A DNA stretch of 64,000 bases from Lachnospiraceae bacterium. Its GTDB lineage: Bacteria > Bacillota > Clostridia > Lachnospirales > Lachnospiraceae. This document shows, piece after piece, positions 34,556 to 44,560 of the stretch. Positions within the stretch are counted from its first letter, which is position 1. Every line of letters begins with the position of its first letter. The translations under genes were made by a program, and so were the position numbers. The DNA lies in the NCBI GenBank assembly GCA_910574805.1, contig CAJTCV010000001.1, positions 186,001 to 250,000 on the forward strand. The letters are read 5' to 3'. Below the pieces are notes generated by a model that saw only the letters and a program-made list of their open reading frames with translations, did not search any database and was not told the origin of the DNA.

Positions 34556-37036
34556 TCAAATTTTGGGTTTGAATTGTAAAACTGTATTCTCACAATCAAA
34601 AATATATTTCAGACCGCTTTCACATTCTCTTACATCTTTTCTTATCTCATCTTCTCTTAATATATTTTTATAATTTAATAAACTAAAATACATTTCTTTA
34701 CAACGTTTTAGAAAAATATCTTTATCTTTTTCACTATATTTAGAGGCAAAGACATCATAATAATCTTTATACGCTCTAGCCACTCTAAATTTATAATATC
34801 GACTATACTTTTTTTCCCTTTCAATATCGCTGTTCTTATTTAGCAATCTATGTGCTTCCACAAAAATCTTTAATGAGTCTTCAGCCTTCCTGTAATACAA
34901 CTGGTTCTCCAATAAATACCTTGCATAATGATTGTCTATTTGATATGCCGAGAAAGCACTTCCTCTCTGTTTTGCCAAAGAATATGCTGTCTCAAAATAT
35001 CTTTTTGCTCTATCAAATTGGTTTATATTTATACAAACAATCGCATATTGCTCCCAAAAGAATAAATTTCTCTTGCAAAAATTTAACTCTTTCACTTTTT
35101 CATAATAATCGATAAGCTTCCCAGAATCCATCTGATACCCAAAAACATAAGATATGTATGAACAAGAAACCAAATTAATCATTGCATTTTTATATTTATT
35201 ACTTCCCAAATACAAATTATCTAATTTTTTCATAACTGAAGTTAAGACTTGTAGCACTTCATCTTTAGAAAACACCTCCGTTTTCATCATAAGTTCTTTT
35301 GCAATGATAGATGATTTGACTGCAATCTTTCCTTCTGTAATATCTAAAAAATCACCGCAATTTTTGCTACGCCTTATTATTCGTTCAGCATCATTAATAT
35401 CAAGCAAGATCTTATAATCATTAAGATTTAATCCCAATTCCAAAATTCCACTTACAAATGTCAAAATCAACATACGACGTAATATAATATTATCTTTCAG
35501 ATTGCCTATACTCTCTACGAAACGTTCAATAATATGTAATGATTCAAAAAGATATAGTAAAATATTTTGAAATCTTGATTTACATTTAAATTCTAGTCTG
35601 CTTATTCGCCTTCTTTGTGACTCCCCAGCAAAATCTCCATAAAATCCATACCGTGAGAACAAATCATCTAATTCTAAAAGTTCATTTTTACTCAAGACAT
35701 CTAAATTTATCGAACTCTCAAATCGAACATTTTTCATCACTTCAATAGTATCATAAATATTATTATAGTAATTATCATACATAGACGACCGCATTACAAA
35801 AATGAATCTTACATTAGCAAGATCAAAGTCCGAAAATTTTTTCAAAATGTCCAAATATATGTTCGCGGGATCGCATATAATAATTTTAGGTTTTTCACTA
35901 TTACATATTTGTTTAATCTCTCTCATTATTTTAGTATTATTTACCTGTTTGAGAAAATAAAAATCCATATCTGTACACAAATTTATTATTTGATTAACAA
36001 ATATCGTTTTTCCATTACCCAAATCTGAATATACAATGAAAGATCTTCCATTTTTAAGCCCTTCTATTACTTCCTTAACTTTATCACGGTTGACTAATGA
36101 CTCATAAACCCTTTCATCATTTTTTTTGTAGATTTCTGGTCTTTCTTTTCCTTTAAAAAAAAGTTCATATACATCTCGGTCTTCTGCCTTTAATACGCTG
36201 TTAAATCCCACTGTTTTTTTAAATGATTTATAATAAACTTCTTTCTTATCATTATTTTCTTCTGCTTTAGAATCTGACAAATCTTCACAAAATCTTTGGA
36301 CACCGCACAATAAAACTCTACCATATTTATTCAAAAACTTTCTGTTTGACTCTGAAAGCTCTTGCCGCTCAATAAAAAAAATCTTACTTTTCAGTTCTTC
36401 ATTTGAAACTATTCTTCGTATATCTAAATCGCTATTAAACGACAAACCTATAATAAATATAGCTTTAGCACTATGCAATTCATCAATCATATACGCATAC
36501 CAAGGAGTGTCAAAAAACTTAGTATTATTGTATGATAAATGTGATAATTTAAATGATTCTGGTAATACATCTTCTTCTAAATCATTTATATATCCATTTA
36601 AATGCATTACCATTTTATCTTTATTAGCTTTTCTAATATCTTCGTTTATGTTATATCCCTTAATTTTAATTCCTGAATCGCTGCAAATCTTTTCTATTAA
36701 ATCATCATAATTTGTACTATACACTCTAAGGTTTTTAACCCTTGATAAAGCTTTATAATAGGCTTCATACTTCTCAACAATATAATGTTTTTTCAGATAG
36801 TCAACTAATCTTTTTTCGCCATAAATATCAATATATTCTTGTGAAACAATATCCAATTGAACATCTTCATCCATATCTGTCAATTTAGCAAGTTCTTTTG
36901 CCAATCGACCTCCAACCCATAATTTTTTCTCTTCATTGTCAAGACCGTTTTCTGCTCCTACTGAAAAACCCGATCCAACAATAAAAACTGCTTCTCCCAT
37001 TAATGCATACTTTAAAGCTTCTTCATAAGTCATCAT
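34556..37036 (-). CDS. SIR2-STAND protein, likely anti-phage NADase
   Basis: The 826-residue protein has a SIR2-type NAD-binding domain at 1-250: GSGFSVGAENG (21-31), YSTNYDDL (106-113), the catalytic-type His in MHLNGYI (His145) and FIIGLSF (195-200). A STAND/AAA-like P-loop follows, with Walker A SDLGNGKT (337-344), KIIICDPAN and FIFVMRSS. The last 250 residues are helical with TPR-like repeats, a probable sensor. This order is that of AVAST type V (Avs5)-like systems, which deplete NAD+ on phage infection. The gene is strikingly AT-rich compared with everything around it, so it is probably acquired. It is separated by 127 bases from the FRG gene and lies in the same direction. Confidence 0.78.
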   Translation of the reverse strand: MMTYEEALKYALMGEAVFIVGSGFSVGAENGLDNEEKKLWVGGRLAKELAKLTDMDEDVQLDIVSQEYIDIYGEKRLVDYLKKHYIVEKYEAYYKALSRVKNLRVYSTNYDDLIEKICSDSGIKIKGYNINEDIRKANKDKMVMHLNGYINDLEEDVLPESFKLSHLSYNNTKFFDTPWYAYMIDELHSAKAIFIIGLSFNSDLDIRRIVSNEELKSKIFFIERQELSESNRKFLNKYGRVLLCGVQRFCEDLSDSKAEENNDKKEVYYKSFKKTVGFNSVLKAEDRDVYELFFKGKERPEIYKKNDERVYESLVNRDKVKEVIEGLKNGRSFIVYSDLGNGKTIFVNQIINLCTDMDFYFLKQVNNTKIMREIKQICNSEKPKIIICDPANIYLDILKKFSDFDLANVRFIFVMRSSMYDNYYNNIYDTIEVMKNVRFESSINLDVLSKNELLELDDLFSRYGFYGDFAGESQRRRISRLEFKCKSRFQNILLYLFESLHIIERFVESIGNLKDNIILRRMLILTFVSGILELGLNLNDYKILLDINDAERIIRRSKNCGDFLDITEGKIAVKSSIIAKELMMKTEVFSKDEVLQVLTSVMKKLDNLYLGSNKYKNAMINLVSCSYISYVFGYQMDSGKLIDYYEKVKELNFCKRNLFFWEQYAIVCININQFDRAKRYFETAYSLAKQRGSAFSAYQIDNHYARYLLENQLYYRKAEDSLKIFVEAHRLLNKNSDIEREKKYSRYYKFRVARAYKDYYDVFASKYSEKDKDIFLKRCKEMYFSLLNYKNILREDEIRKDVRECESGLKYIFDCENTVLQFKPKI

Positions 37037-37163
37037 AATAGCCCTGCATGTTGTTTTCAGAAGCTAAAACAACATATTCCTTTCTTTGATATGTGATTTG
37101 GTTTATTCAGATAATATATTTACCCCTTATACTTTCGCTACTCAAACCTGCACTTCTCCCCTC

Positions 37164-38228
37164 TCATACCACCATATGATTCTCAATCTCCGAAGACACA
37201 ATTGGCATTTCCGGATACAGCCAACTCTCATTCATACCATTTTCCATCAGCTGCAGAACGATCTTCTGCGGATTTTTAATCATGATCTGACACAGGCAGT
37301 CCTGTGCCATAGAATTATGATCCATGGCATCCGGATTTAACTGATATTTTCTCAAATACTGATCATCTTCCTGTTCTCTGTAAAACGGAAAGACAGAGAA
37401 CACCCCCTTTTGAGCCTTTATCCGTTCTGAATGATATGGATGTACCACACACAACGGCGGAAGGATTCTACCAGAAAGACAGTAGCCATCCGAATAGATC
37501 CTGGACAACAAATAATAATACGGATTGATGACCGCTCCTTTTTCCAACAGTTTTTTCAGCCGAACTCTGTCCCGAAAGATCTCGTCATTAATACTGCTCA
37601 AATTAAAAATATAATCAATATGTGAAGTTTCTGTCGTCTCTGCATATTCTGTCAGATCCGCATATACATTCATCTGATTTAGAATGCGCTCCCTTTCCTG
37701 GAATGTGAGTTCCAGATCTGCCAGCAGTTTTTTCTTCAGTTCCTCATTCTGTGCTATATATTTGATGATTTTCCTGTTCAGTTTTTTAGGATTCAGTACC
37801 CATACGCATGGAACACATTCCATTCTTTTTTTATCAGCAAACCTGCCTGCATCAAAAAATGCTTCAACGGCAAAAATCAGGGAATGAATACTGGACTCTG
37901 ACCAGTCAAGAACTCTTGTATTAACCTGATGATGCTGCATAACCTCCAGCCACTCCACTCTCGATGACGGCTCTGATGAAAGCAAATGATAATTTTTGGC
38001 TATATAATGTTGTGTTCTGATATCCTCTGCGTAATGCAGTTTTGTATAATTTTGTGTTCGATCAGCACGCACTTTTTTTCGATAAAGTGACGGGATCAGA
38101 GAATGCCTGACATTATCAAGACCACGAAACCACAGAATCGGCGGTTTCTGACAGTCTGTCCCGGCAATCTCTGATATCACATTCATATATTCACCCAGAT
38201 CTTGAACTATTTTTCTTTCAAAAGGCAT
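37164..38228 (-). CDS. FRG-domain protein
   Basis: The N-terminal half has the FRG domain: ILWFRGLDN (31-39), SLIPSLYR (43-50) and the core VMQHHQVNTRVLDWSESSIH (96-115), followed by SLIFAVEAFF. The domain is named after its Phe-Arg-Gly; its biochemical role is not settled, though FRG genes are often found in phage-defence neighbourhoods. The C-terminal 200 residues are unlike anything I recognise. The ATG overlaps the stop of the 1251-residue gene by one base (TAATG), so the two are co-translated and probably act as one system. No transmembrane or secretion signals are present. Confidence 0.78.
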   Translation of the reverse strand: MPFERKIVQDLGEYMNVISEIAGTDCQKPPILWFRGLDNVRHSLIPSLYRKKVRADRTQNYTKLHYAEDIRTQHYIAKNYHLLSSEPSSRVEWLEVMQHHQVNTRVLDWSESSIHSLIFAVEAFFDAGRFADKKRMECVPCVWVLNPKKLNRKIIKYIAQNEELKKKLLADLELTFQERERILNQMNVYADLTEYAETTETSHIDYIFNLSSINDEIFRDRVRLKKLLEKGAVINPYYYLLSRIYSDGYCLSGRILPPLCVVHPYHSERIKAQKGVFSVFPFYREQEDDQYLRKYQLNPDAMDHNSMAQDCLCQIMIKNPQKIVLQLMENGMNESWLYPEMPIVSSEIENHMVV

Positions 38229-41200
38229 TATTTATCCTCCAGTTTCTGCGCAGTTCTTCTTTTATTCAGGTAATACATATTCGTCAGAAATTCTATGCTT
38301 TCACGATTCATATCTGCATATTTCTGAGTTTCTTTTACGATTTCATTGAGACATGGCTCATTGATAAACCCGGCAATTTTATTGCTGAATTCACCCAACA
38401 TTTTTACTTCTCTGTTCTCTTTGTTTTCGCACATGCTCTGGTTCAATGTTCTGAGATTCTCAACTCCGTGCACAAAATCCCGACTCACCTCATCATATTC
38501 TCTCAAATACTCTATATGCTCAGCCACATGTACAGCATACTGATACATCATTTCGCACATAATCTTATAAAATTTCAACGGTCTGTATTTTCGCTCTTTG
38601 AAATATTTTCTTAAATCCTGGCATACATCATCTAAATATTGAATATTAGCTAAAACTGTTTCCAGATTCTCCATATCCTTTTCCCAATGAAAACTCATAG
38701 GATCGATATGTGCTTTCAGACCTTCAAAATGTTCTTTCAGGCTTCCAGGATCTTTGTTCAGGTTTTCAAGATCATCTTCGTTCAGATTCTCCAGAAACAC
38801 TTTGACGCTTTCTTTGAGTTTATCCATAACATTCTCAGCCAGATTTCTGAATTTTTCATAGTCAGGTCCTGATTTATCATTTTCGTTCTCTTTCAGACAC
38901 CATTGATACAATATTACATCCAGGCATCTTTTCATCTGAATATTGTTCAGAGATCTGTCATCCGGCCAGTTTACCGCCAGAACATACATATAGCCAAATG
39001 CTTCCAGCCCCATGGCATTACACATAAAGATATCTGCTGTCTCTTCTCTGTACAGATCGATCATCTCCTTCATCTTCCGAATCATGTCATCCCTGTATTT
39101 GTCAATCTCATTTTCCAGGATATTTTTGAAAATTCTGAAATTATTTTCGTTATCATCGTCTATACCCAATGCTCTTCCCATGGCTTCCATATTGGAATCA
39201 AAACCAAATCTTACTCGCTTTTCCGTAAGTTCTTCATACCATCCTTCACATGCTTTTTTATATGCAAGTTTTATGAATCCGGCCCTTTCACTGCCGTCAA
39301 ATATGTTCCCTGCAAGTCCCGATGTCAGTTCATCATAGATCCAACAATAAAAACGTTGGAATATTTCCCATATTTTGTAACTGTCCGACTTCTCATAAGC
39401 AGTCATTTTGGCAAATTGAGCACTCCACTCTTCCTCATATTCAATATTACCTATTTCCAGCCATTCTTCGAAATTTTCAATCTTACAAAGTTCCCGGATT
39501 TTCACATATGAATGCTGACGCGAGGACTCCCAGGCAATACAATAGGCGCATCTGATCATTCGTTCCATCTGTCTGCCGAATTCAAATTCATTCATCCTTT
39601 CTCCGGTCTCATCCTGGATCTTTCTAAGGATTTCGGATATTACAGAAAAACTTTTTTTGATCAGCCTGTTCTCTGCACAATAATAGTAGGACATTCCACG
39701 CAGGAATTCCTGTATGATCAATTTCAGTTCATCTTTTTTTCCCCAATATTTTAGATTTTCTTTCATATCATTTTCCAGATGTGCAGAAAAAATCTTCAGA
39801 GGAGCCTCTCTGAACACATATGAGATTTCACCAATACTGTTCTGGTAAAATGCATCCAGATATGCCGTAATTAAATATTTTTCCAATGTTTTTTCAAAAA
39901 CTTTTGTCCAGTCATAACAGCCAATATCACTCTGAAGCCTGCCTGTCAGTCCTCTTGCCAGCATTCGCATGCTCACATGTATTGAATGTCTCAGCAATGC
40001 GTCATTTCTGTCTTTTCTGCTCTCATAACGAAACTGATGCGCTACTTCATGGAAAAGAGAAGGCACCATTGTGACAATATTGCCAAGCTCTGTAAGCGTA
40101 GGAGTACAGATCACCATGCAGTATCTGTCTTTTCCATTTTCAAATATATTGTCCAGATCTGCTGTACGCTCTGTAATCATCTGTTCCCGTATCTGCTTTT
40201 CCCAATCCCAGTCATAGCATACCCCTTCACGGAACATAATTTCCACTGCCACATCTCTTTTACTCAATGCTGGAACAACAATCGGCAGATATTGATGTTC
40301 TATACTGCTGCCCTCCCCCATTTTCGAAAAGGCGCTTTTCTGATAGTATTCAATAAAAACGTTTAAAAATTCACTGTAGCCAATCAGTACTTTCTCCATA
40401 CTGGTATTGGACTCAATATTGTAGTTCGGCGTCTGCAACGACTGCAGATTATTATTTCGTATATACTGTGCGTAACCATCCAGAGCACAGACCGACTCCC
40501 GAATATAATCCTCCAGCAGATCCAGATGTATCCCTTTCATGTCTTTCCCACCAAACAATCGGATATAAATCGACACAGAATCCAGAATCACATCCAGTTG
40601 TTCCAGCAGTACCAGCGCATAAATTCTTGTATCGGAAAGTCCATTGATCCCCTGGCACAATACGATCAGCTTGTTCAAAAGATTCATATAATGCTTCATA
40701 TTCTTACGATATGCCTGTATTGCATTTATCAGTTCACGAATCTTTTTATATTTTTCCTTAATCTTTTCTCCGCATTCCTGTATCTTATAATCCAGAAATT
40801 CTTCTCTCTTTGAGACAGCCTTACCAGAAAGTTTCACTTTTGTCGGCTTTATTTGATTGATATCTTCAATCTTTGGTATACGATTGTTCGAAGCCAGCAG
40901 ATATCGCTCATTAATGCATGACAGATATCTGTTTTTCATCAGGTATTTCAAATAATCTACAATCGATAAGGTCCCTCCTGTCTGATCCGGATCAAATTCT
41001 CCAATACAGCCGTTTTGATCCTTTCCCCTGGATTCTTTATATTCTTTGATATATCGAAACAATTCCAGAAATTCTTTCTCCTGGATATACACACTGAAAT
41101 CATATCTTCCGTTTAACCCGAATATTTCATATCCGGATAGACTTTTTTTCTTCTTTAAAAATTCTTCTACTTTATTTTTTTCACTCCAGTACAAATTGGA

Positions 41201-41983
41201 ATAACAGCAGCGAATTACATAACGATTTCCCATATCTGCCGCTTTTATATCCGAAACACTTTTGCCGCCGACATTTTTAAATTCGATGGGAGAAAACTTT
41301 TCTCCCTCTCCATCCTGGGTAATCACACTCTCTGCCAGAGTCAGCAATGTATACGTTTTATACAATACAAGAGATTTGATTCCTTTTTCCTTATTGCATT
41401 TTACTGCTCTTTGTCTGAGCAGCGTGGAAATTTCAAAAGAGATTTTTGCATCTGTACTTCTTATTACCAGAGAAAAATCTCCGGTTGAAATCATTTTGTA
41501 AATTCTGTATATCATGGGAAGAGACTCGTCCAGCGCAGTATATGCTCCAAGAATGCTGTGAATATCTTCATAAATACAATTCATAAACTCTTCTTCCGAC
41601 ATTTCTGTCAAAACATGAGCCAGTATTTCCGGAGTGATATGAATCTGAATCATACTAAGATAAGACATGGATTTACCGTCATCTAACTCCCTGAAAGGAT
41701 CTCCTGTTTTTTTTATGTTCTTCTCATATTCCAGCATCTTTTCACTGCAGTACAGAGAATAACTTTGTACTGCAATGTCATCTACCCCGATACTCTCTTC
41801 CGGCCAAATTCCCATGATGGAGGTAAATGTATCTGTCAGTCTTTTCTTTTCCACTTTCATAACATCAAAATAATCTGTTGCAAAAAGTGTTTCCTTATTC
41901 TCATCCTCTTCTCTCTGTATTACTTCTGCCTGGTCCTTAATATTTTTGCGGATCAAACGGACATTGCGAATATCTGCTCCCAC
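38228..41983 (-). CDS. 1251-residue protein with HExxH metallopeptidase motif
   Basis: This very large, mainly helical cytoplasmic protein belongs to no family I recognise. It has HEVAHQ at 645-650 in the setting PSLFHEVAHQFRY, a textbook HExxH zinc motif in a hydrophobic helix. Far downstream REETADIFMCNAMGLEAFG (979-997) gives an E-x-x-x-D (Glu980, Asp984), the usual third-ligand pattern of gluzincins, if a long insert lies between. A 250-335 segment with RYVIRCCYSNLYW is beta-rich. Coiled coils lie at 395-440 and 1040-1110. It is translationally coupled to the FRG gene, and the accessory setting suggests a toxin-like protease of a defence system. Protease activity is inferred from motif only. 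Confidence 0.6.
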   Translation of the reverse strand: MGADIRNVRLIRKNIKDQAEVIQREEDENKETLFATDYFDVMKVEKKRLTDTFTSIMGIWPEESIGVDDIAVQSYSLYCSEKMLEYEKNIKKTGDPFRELDDGKSMSYLSMIQIHITPEILAHVLTEMSEEEFMNCIYEDIHSILGAYTALDESLPMIYRIYKMISTGDFSLVIRSTDAKISFEISTLLRQRAVKCNKEKGIKSLVLYKTYTLLTLAESVITQDGEGEKFSPIEFKNVGGKSVSDIKAADMGNRYVIRCCYSNLYWSEKNKVEEFLKKKKSLSGYEIFGLNGRYDFSVYIQEKEFLELFRYIKEYKESRGKDQNGCIGEFDPDQTGGTLSIVDYLKYLMKNRYLSCINERYLLASNNRIPKIEDINQIKPTKVKLSGKAVSKREEFLDYKIQECGEKIKEKYKKIRELINAIQAYRKNMKHYMNLLNKLIVLCQGINGLSDTRIYALVLLEQLDVILDSVSIYIRLFGGKDMKGIHLDLLEDYIRESVCALDGYAQYIRNNNLQSLQTPNYNIESNTSMEKVLIGYSEFLNVFIEYYQKSAFSKMGEGSSIEHQYLPIVVPALSKRDVAVEIMFREGVCYDWDWEKQIREQMITERTADLDNIFENGKDRYCMVICTPTLTELGNIVTMVPSLFHEVAHQFRYESRKDRNDALLRHSIHVSMRMLARGLTGRLQSDIGCYDWTKVFEKTLEKYLITAYLDAFYQNSIGEISYVFREAPLKIFSAHLENDMKENLKYWGKKDELKLIIQEFLRGMSYYYCAENRLIKKSFSVISEILRKIQDETGERMNEFEFGRQMERMIRCAYCIAWESSRQHSYVKIRELCKIENFEEWLEIGNIEYEEEWSAQFAKMTAYEKSDSYKIWEIFQRFYCWIYDELTSGLAGNIFDGSERAGFIKLAYKKACEGWYEELTEKRVRFGFDSNMEAMGRALGIDDDNENNFRIFKNILENEIDKYRDDMIRKMKEMIDLYREETADIFMCNAMGLEAFGYMYVLAVNWPDDRSLNNIQMKRCLDVILYQWCLKENENDKSGPDYEKFRNLAENVMDKLKESVKVFLENLNEDDLENLNKDPGSLKEHFEGLKAHIDPMSFHWEKDMENLETVLANIQYLDDVCQDLRKYFKERKYRPLKFYKIMCEMMYQYAVHVAEHIEYLREYDEVSRDFVHGVENLRTLNQSMCENKENREVKMLGEFSNKIAGFINEPCLNEIVKETQKYADMNRESIEFLTNMYYLNKRRTAQKLEDK

Positions 41984-42052
41984 TGTTTCTGTTTCCTTTC
42001 TTTTGTATTTCCTGTATTTATATGCAAATCTTCCTGTTATTTTGCCACAAAT

Positions 42053-42113
42053 CGAAAACAGACCTGATACATCATGTACTTACTGTACGTATAATGTATC
42101 AGGTCTGTTTTCG
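42053..42113 (-). terminator. 20-bp perfect inverted repeat, probable terminator
   Basis: CGAAAACAGACCTGATACAT (42053-42072) and its exact reverse complement (42094-42113) flank a 21-base loop that contains GTAC twice. Read on the minus strand the second arm ends TTTTCG. It sits 33 bases after the stop of the small 61-codon frame and 70 bases before the 1251-residue gene, and would insulate the accessory operon. A mobile-element end cannot be excluded, since the arms are unusually long and exact. Confidence 0.6.
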
Positions 42114-42146
42114 GAGCCCGGAATGCTTCAATAACTGCTCTCACTT

Positions 42147-42332
42147 TCACAGTCCGGAGGTCTTTGTCTGCTCCTTACAGCTGTATCTAAGCTTCCGAAG
42201 CTTTAGAGCATAACTGGCGTCCATAGAATACTGCCCTATATCGTCCCGCAGAATCGGTTTGTCAGGCAATCCTAAATCCCGGGCAGCAAACGTATCTATG
42301 ATACGCCCGCAAGCCTCCCTTTCTCTTTCCAT
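42147..42332 (-). CDS. small protein, 61 residues, unknown
   Basis: The product begins MEREREACGRIIDTFAARDL and is highly charged and mostly helical. The start has AGGTGAG 8 bases before the ATG. No family is recognised. It is followed by a strong inverted repeat and lies just upstream of the accessory block in the same direction. It may be a separate housekeeping gene or a regulator of the block. The stretch upstream (42333-42541) is very AT-rich and shows no gene. Confidence 0.45.
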   Translation of the reverse strand: MEREREACGRIIDTFAARDLGLPDKPILRDDIGQYSMDASYALKLRKLRYSCKEQTKTSGL

Positions 42333-42541
42333 AATTACAACTCACCTTTTCTATATTTTACTGGACATATCAGCTTATAATTACAATATATCCAGTCTGA
42401 CACATTTTATCATGTATTGCAACAGTTTGCAATTTATTTTATAATTTTTATACTTTTTTAATATTTCCACCTTTCATACCACATACTTACAAAAAACAAA
42501 AATTCCCATTTAATATATATTACAACATTAATAAGTAATGT

Positions 42542-42583
42542 GACCTGCAAACCATGCACCAAAAGGTGCAAAGTATGCAGGTC
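42542..42583 (-). other. nested inverted repeat downstream of ftsH
   Basis: GACCTGCA (42542-42549) pairs with TGCAGGTC (42576-42583), and inside TGCACC (42555-42560) pairs with GGTGCA (42565-42570) around an AAAA loop. The unpaired linkers are similar on both sides. It lies 16 bases after the ftsH stop but has no U-run in either direction. It may be a weak terminator or an mRNA 3' stabiliser. Confidence 0.45.
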
Positions 42584-42599
42584 ATACAAAATAACTATT

Positions 42600-44417
42600 T
42601 CACTCCCCCAACACCCCCATAAACTCCTCCCCTGTAATCGTCTCCTTCTCATACAAATATTTCGCCAGTTCATGGAGCTTCTGTTTCTTCCCCTGCAGAA
42701 GCTCCAGCGCCTTCTGATACTGCCGTTTCAGAAGTGCGTTCACTTTTTCGTCCACCAGGGCGGCGGTCTCGGCGGCGCAGGCAAGGGAGGTGTCTCCGCC
42801 CATATACTGGTTGTTCACGATCTCCAGCGCCATCATGCCGAATTCCTCACTCATGCCGTAGCGGGTGATCATGGCCCGGGCCAGCTTTGTCATCTGCTCG
42901 ATATCGTTGGACGCGCCGGTGGTGATGGAGCCGAAGATCAGTTCTTCCGCTGCGCGGCCGCCTGCGAAGGTGGCGATCTTGTTTTCCAGCTCTTCTTTGT
43001 TCATCAGGTTGTGTTCCCGCTCCTCCACCTGCATGGTGTAGCCCAGAGCGCCGGAAGTACGGGGGATGATGGTGATCTTGGTTACCGGCGCGGAGTTGGT
43101 CTGCAGGGCCGCCACCAGCGCGTGCCCGATCTCATGATAGGACACGATCAGTTTCTCCTTGTCTGACAGGACTTTGTTTTTCTTCTGATAACCGGCGATG
43201 ACCACCTCGATGCTTTCCTCCAGATCTGCCTGGGTCACATAGGCCCTTCCGCCGCGCACGGCCCGAAGCGCCGCCTCATTGACCATATTGGCGAGCTCTG
43301 CACCGGAGGTGCCTGCCGCTGCCCGGGCAATGGCGTTAAAATCAATGTCGTCCCCCAGCTTCACTTTCTTTGCATGTACCCGCAGAATGGCCTCCCGTCC
43401 GGTCAGATCCGGAAGCTCCACCGGGACCCGTCTGTCGAAGCGCCCCGGGCGCAGAAGTGCCGGATCCAGCGTCTCCGGACGATTGGTAGCCGCCAGGATC
43501 ACCACTCCTTTGGAGCCGTCAAAGCCGTCCATCTCCGTCAGAAGCTGATTCAGGGTCTGCTCCCGCTCATCGTTGCCGCCCACGCCGCCGCTGTCGCGCT
43601 TCTTGCCGATGGTATCAATCTCGTCGATAAAGACGATGCACGGCGCCTTTTCGTTTGCCTGTTTAAACAGGTCACGCACCTTGGCCGCGCCCATGCCGAC
43701 GAACATCTCCACGAATTCGGATCCTGAGATGGAGAAAAAGGGCACCTCCGCCTCGCCTGCCACCGCCCTGGCCAGAAGCGTCTTGCCGGTGCCGGGCGGT
43801 CCCACCAGAAGAGCGCCTTTGGGCATCACAGCCCCGATCTCCTGATATTTGCCCGGGTCGTGCAGAAAGTCCACGATCTCTTTGAGCTGCTCCTTGGCCT
43901 CGTCTTCTCCGGCCACATCTGTAAATTTGATCCCTGTCTCGCTGGACACATAGATTTTCGCATTGCTTTTTCCGAAAGACATGGCATTTCCCATGGCGCC
44001 GCCCATGCGCTTCATGAGCATCCGGGACAGGAGCTGCCCGATGCACACGAAGACAGCCACCTGAAGGATGATAGAAAGGATGGAGCCGATCCATGAGGGC
44101 TCCTGCTCTTTCACCTTGCCAAAGCTGCATCCGGACGCCCGCAGACGGTCCACCAGCTCCGGATCATTAAAGGCGACTGTGGAATAGAAAGAGGGATCTT
44201 CCTCGTTGTTATCCACAAAATAGATATAATCCTTCTCCATCTGGGCAACGGAAACCTTTTTTTCCTCCAGCATGGTCAGGAATGTGCCGTAATCCACTTC
44301 CTCGATCTGATTTTTTACATATTTGGGAAAGATAACGGCATTCAGGACAAACATGATCAAAAGCCCGATGCAATAATAAAAGATCAGCGGCTTTTTGGGT
44401 TTTTTCATCTGCTGCAT
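42600..44417 (-). CDS. ftsH: ATP-dependent zinc metalloprotease FtsH
   Basis: FtsH is a membrane-bound hexamer that degrades misfolded membrane proteins and some regulators. From the ATG at 44417 the protein has 605 residues: a membrane helix at about 11-31, a short outer domain, a second helix at about 110-130, then an AAA domain with GPPGTGKT (206-213), FIDEID (263-268) and the second-region RPGRFDR. The M41 peptidase has HEIGH (428-432) and Asp505 as likely third ligand. The frame is open to 44501, but GAGGAGG lies 6 bases before this ATG. The acidic C-terminal tail is short. It is a single-gene unit. Confidence 0.96.
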   Translation of the reverse strand: MQQMKKPKKPLIFYYCIGLLIMFVLNAVIFPKYVKNQIEEVDYGTFLTMLEEKKVSVAQMEKDYIYFVDNNEEDPSFYSTVAFNDPELVDRLRASGCSFGKVKEQEPSWIGSILSIILQVAVFVCIGQLLSRMLMKRMGGAMGNAMSFGKSNAKIYVSSETGIKFTDVAGEDEAKEQLKEIVDFLHDPGKYQEIGAVMPKGALLVGPPGTGKTLLARAVAGEAEVPFFSISGSEFVEMFVGMGAAKVRDLFKQANEKAPCIVFIDEIDTIGKKRDSGGVGGNDEREQTLNQLLTEMDGFDGSKGVVILAATNRPETLDPALLRPGRFDRRVPVELPDLTGREAILRVHAKKVKLGDDIDFNAIARAAAGTSGAELANMVNEAALRAVRGGRAYVTQADLEESIEVVIAGYQKKNKVLSDKEKLIVSYHEIGHALVAALQTNSAPVTKITIIPRTSGALGYTMQVEEREHNLMNKEELENKIATFAGGRAAEELIFGSITTGASNDIEQMTKLARAMITRYGMSEEFGMMALEIVNNQYMGGDTSLACAAETAALVDEKVNALLKRQYQKALELLQGKKQKLHELAKYLYEKETITGEEFMGVLGE

Positions 44418-44504
44418 ACTATTCCTCCTCTGCAGTATTTTTACAGTATTATGATACCGGAAAATGAACGGAATATAAACCTGTGTTAAATATAGATGCA
44501 AAAA

Positions 44505-44543
44505 ACCAATCCGGAAACGGCTTTCACACGTTCCCGGACCGGT
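44505..44543 (-). terminator. terminator of the histidine kinase gene
   Basis: The arms 44505-44519 and 44529-44543 form a 15-bp stem that includes three G-U pairs, with a 9-base loop. On the minus strand TTTTTT follows directly. It lies 18 bases after the kinase stop codon. Confidence 0.9.
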
Positions 44544-44560
44544 CTTTCTTTTCTTAAATT

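Noticed and set aside
34556-42332. Prophage or integrative element
   Set aside because: No integrase, terminase, capsid or attachment-site duplication could be seen around the block.
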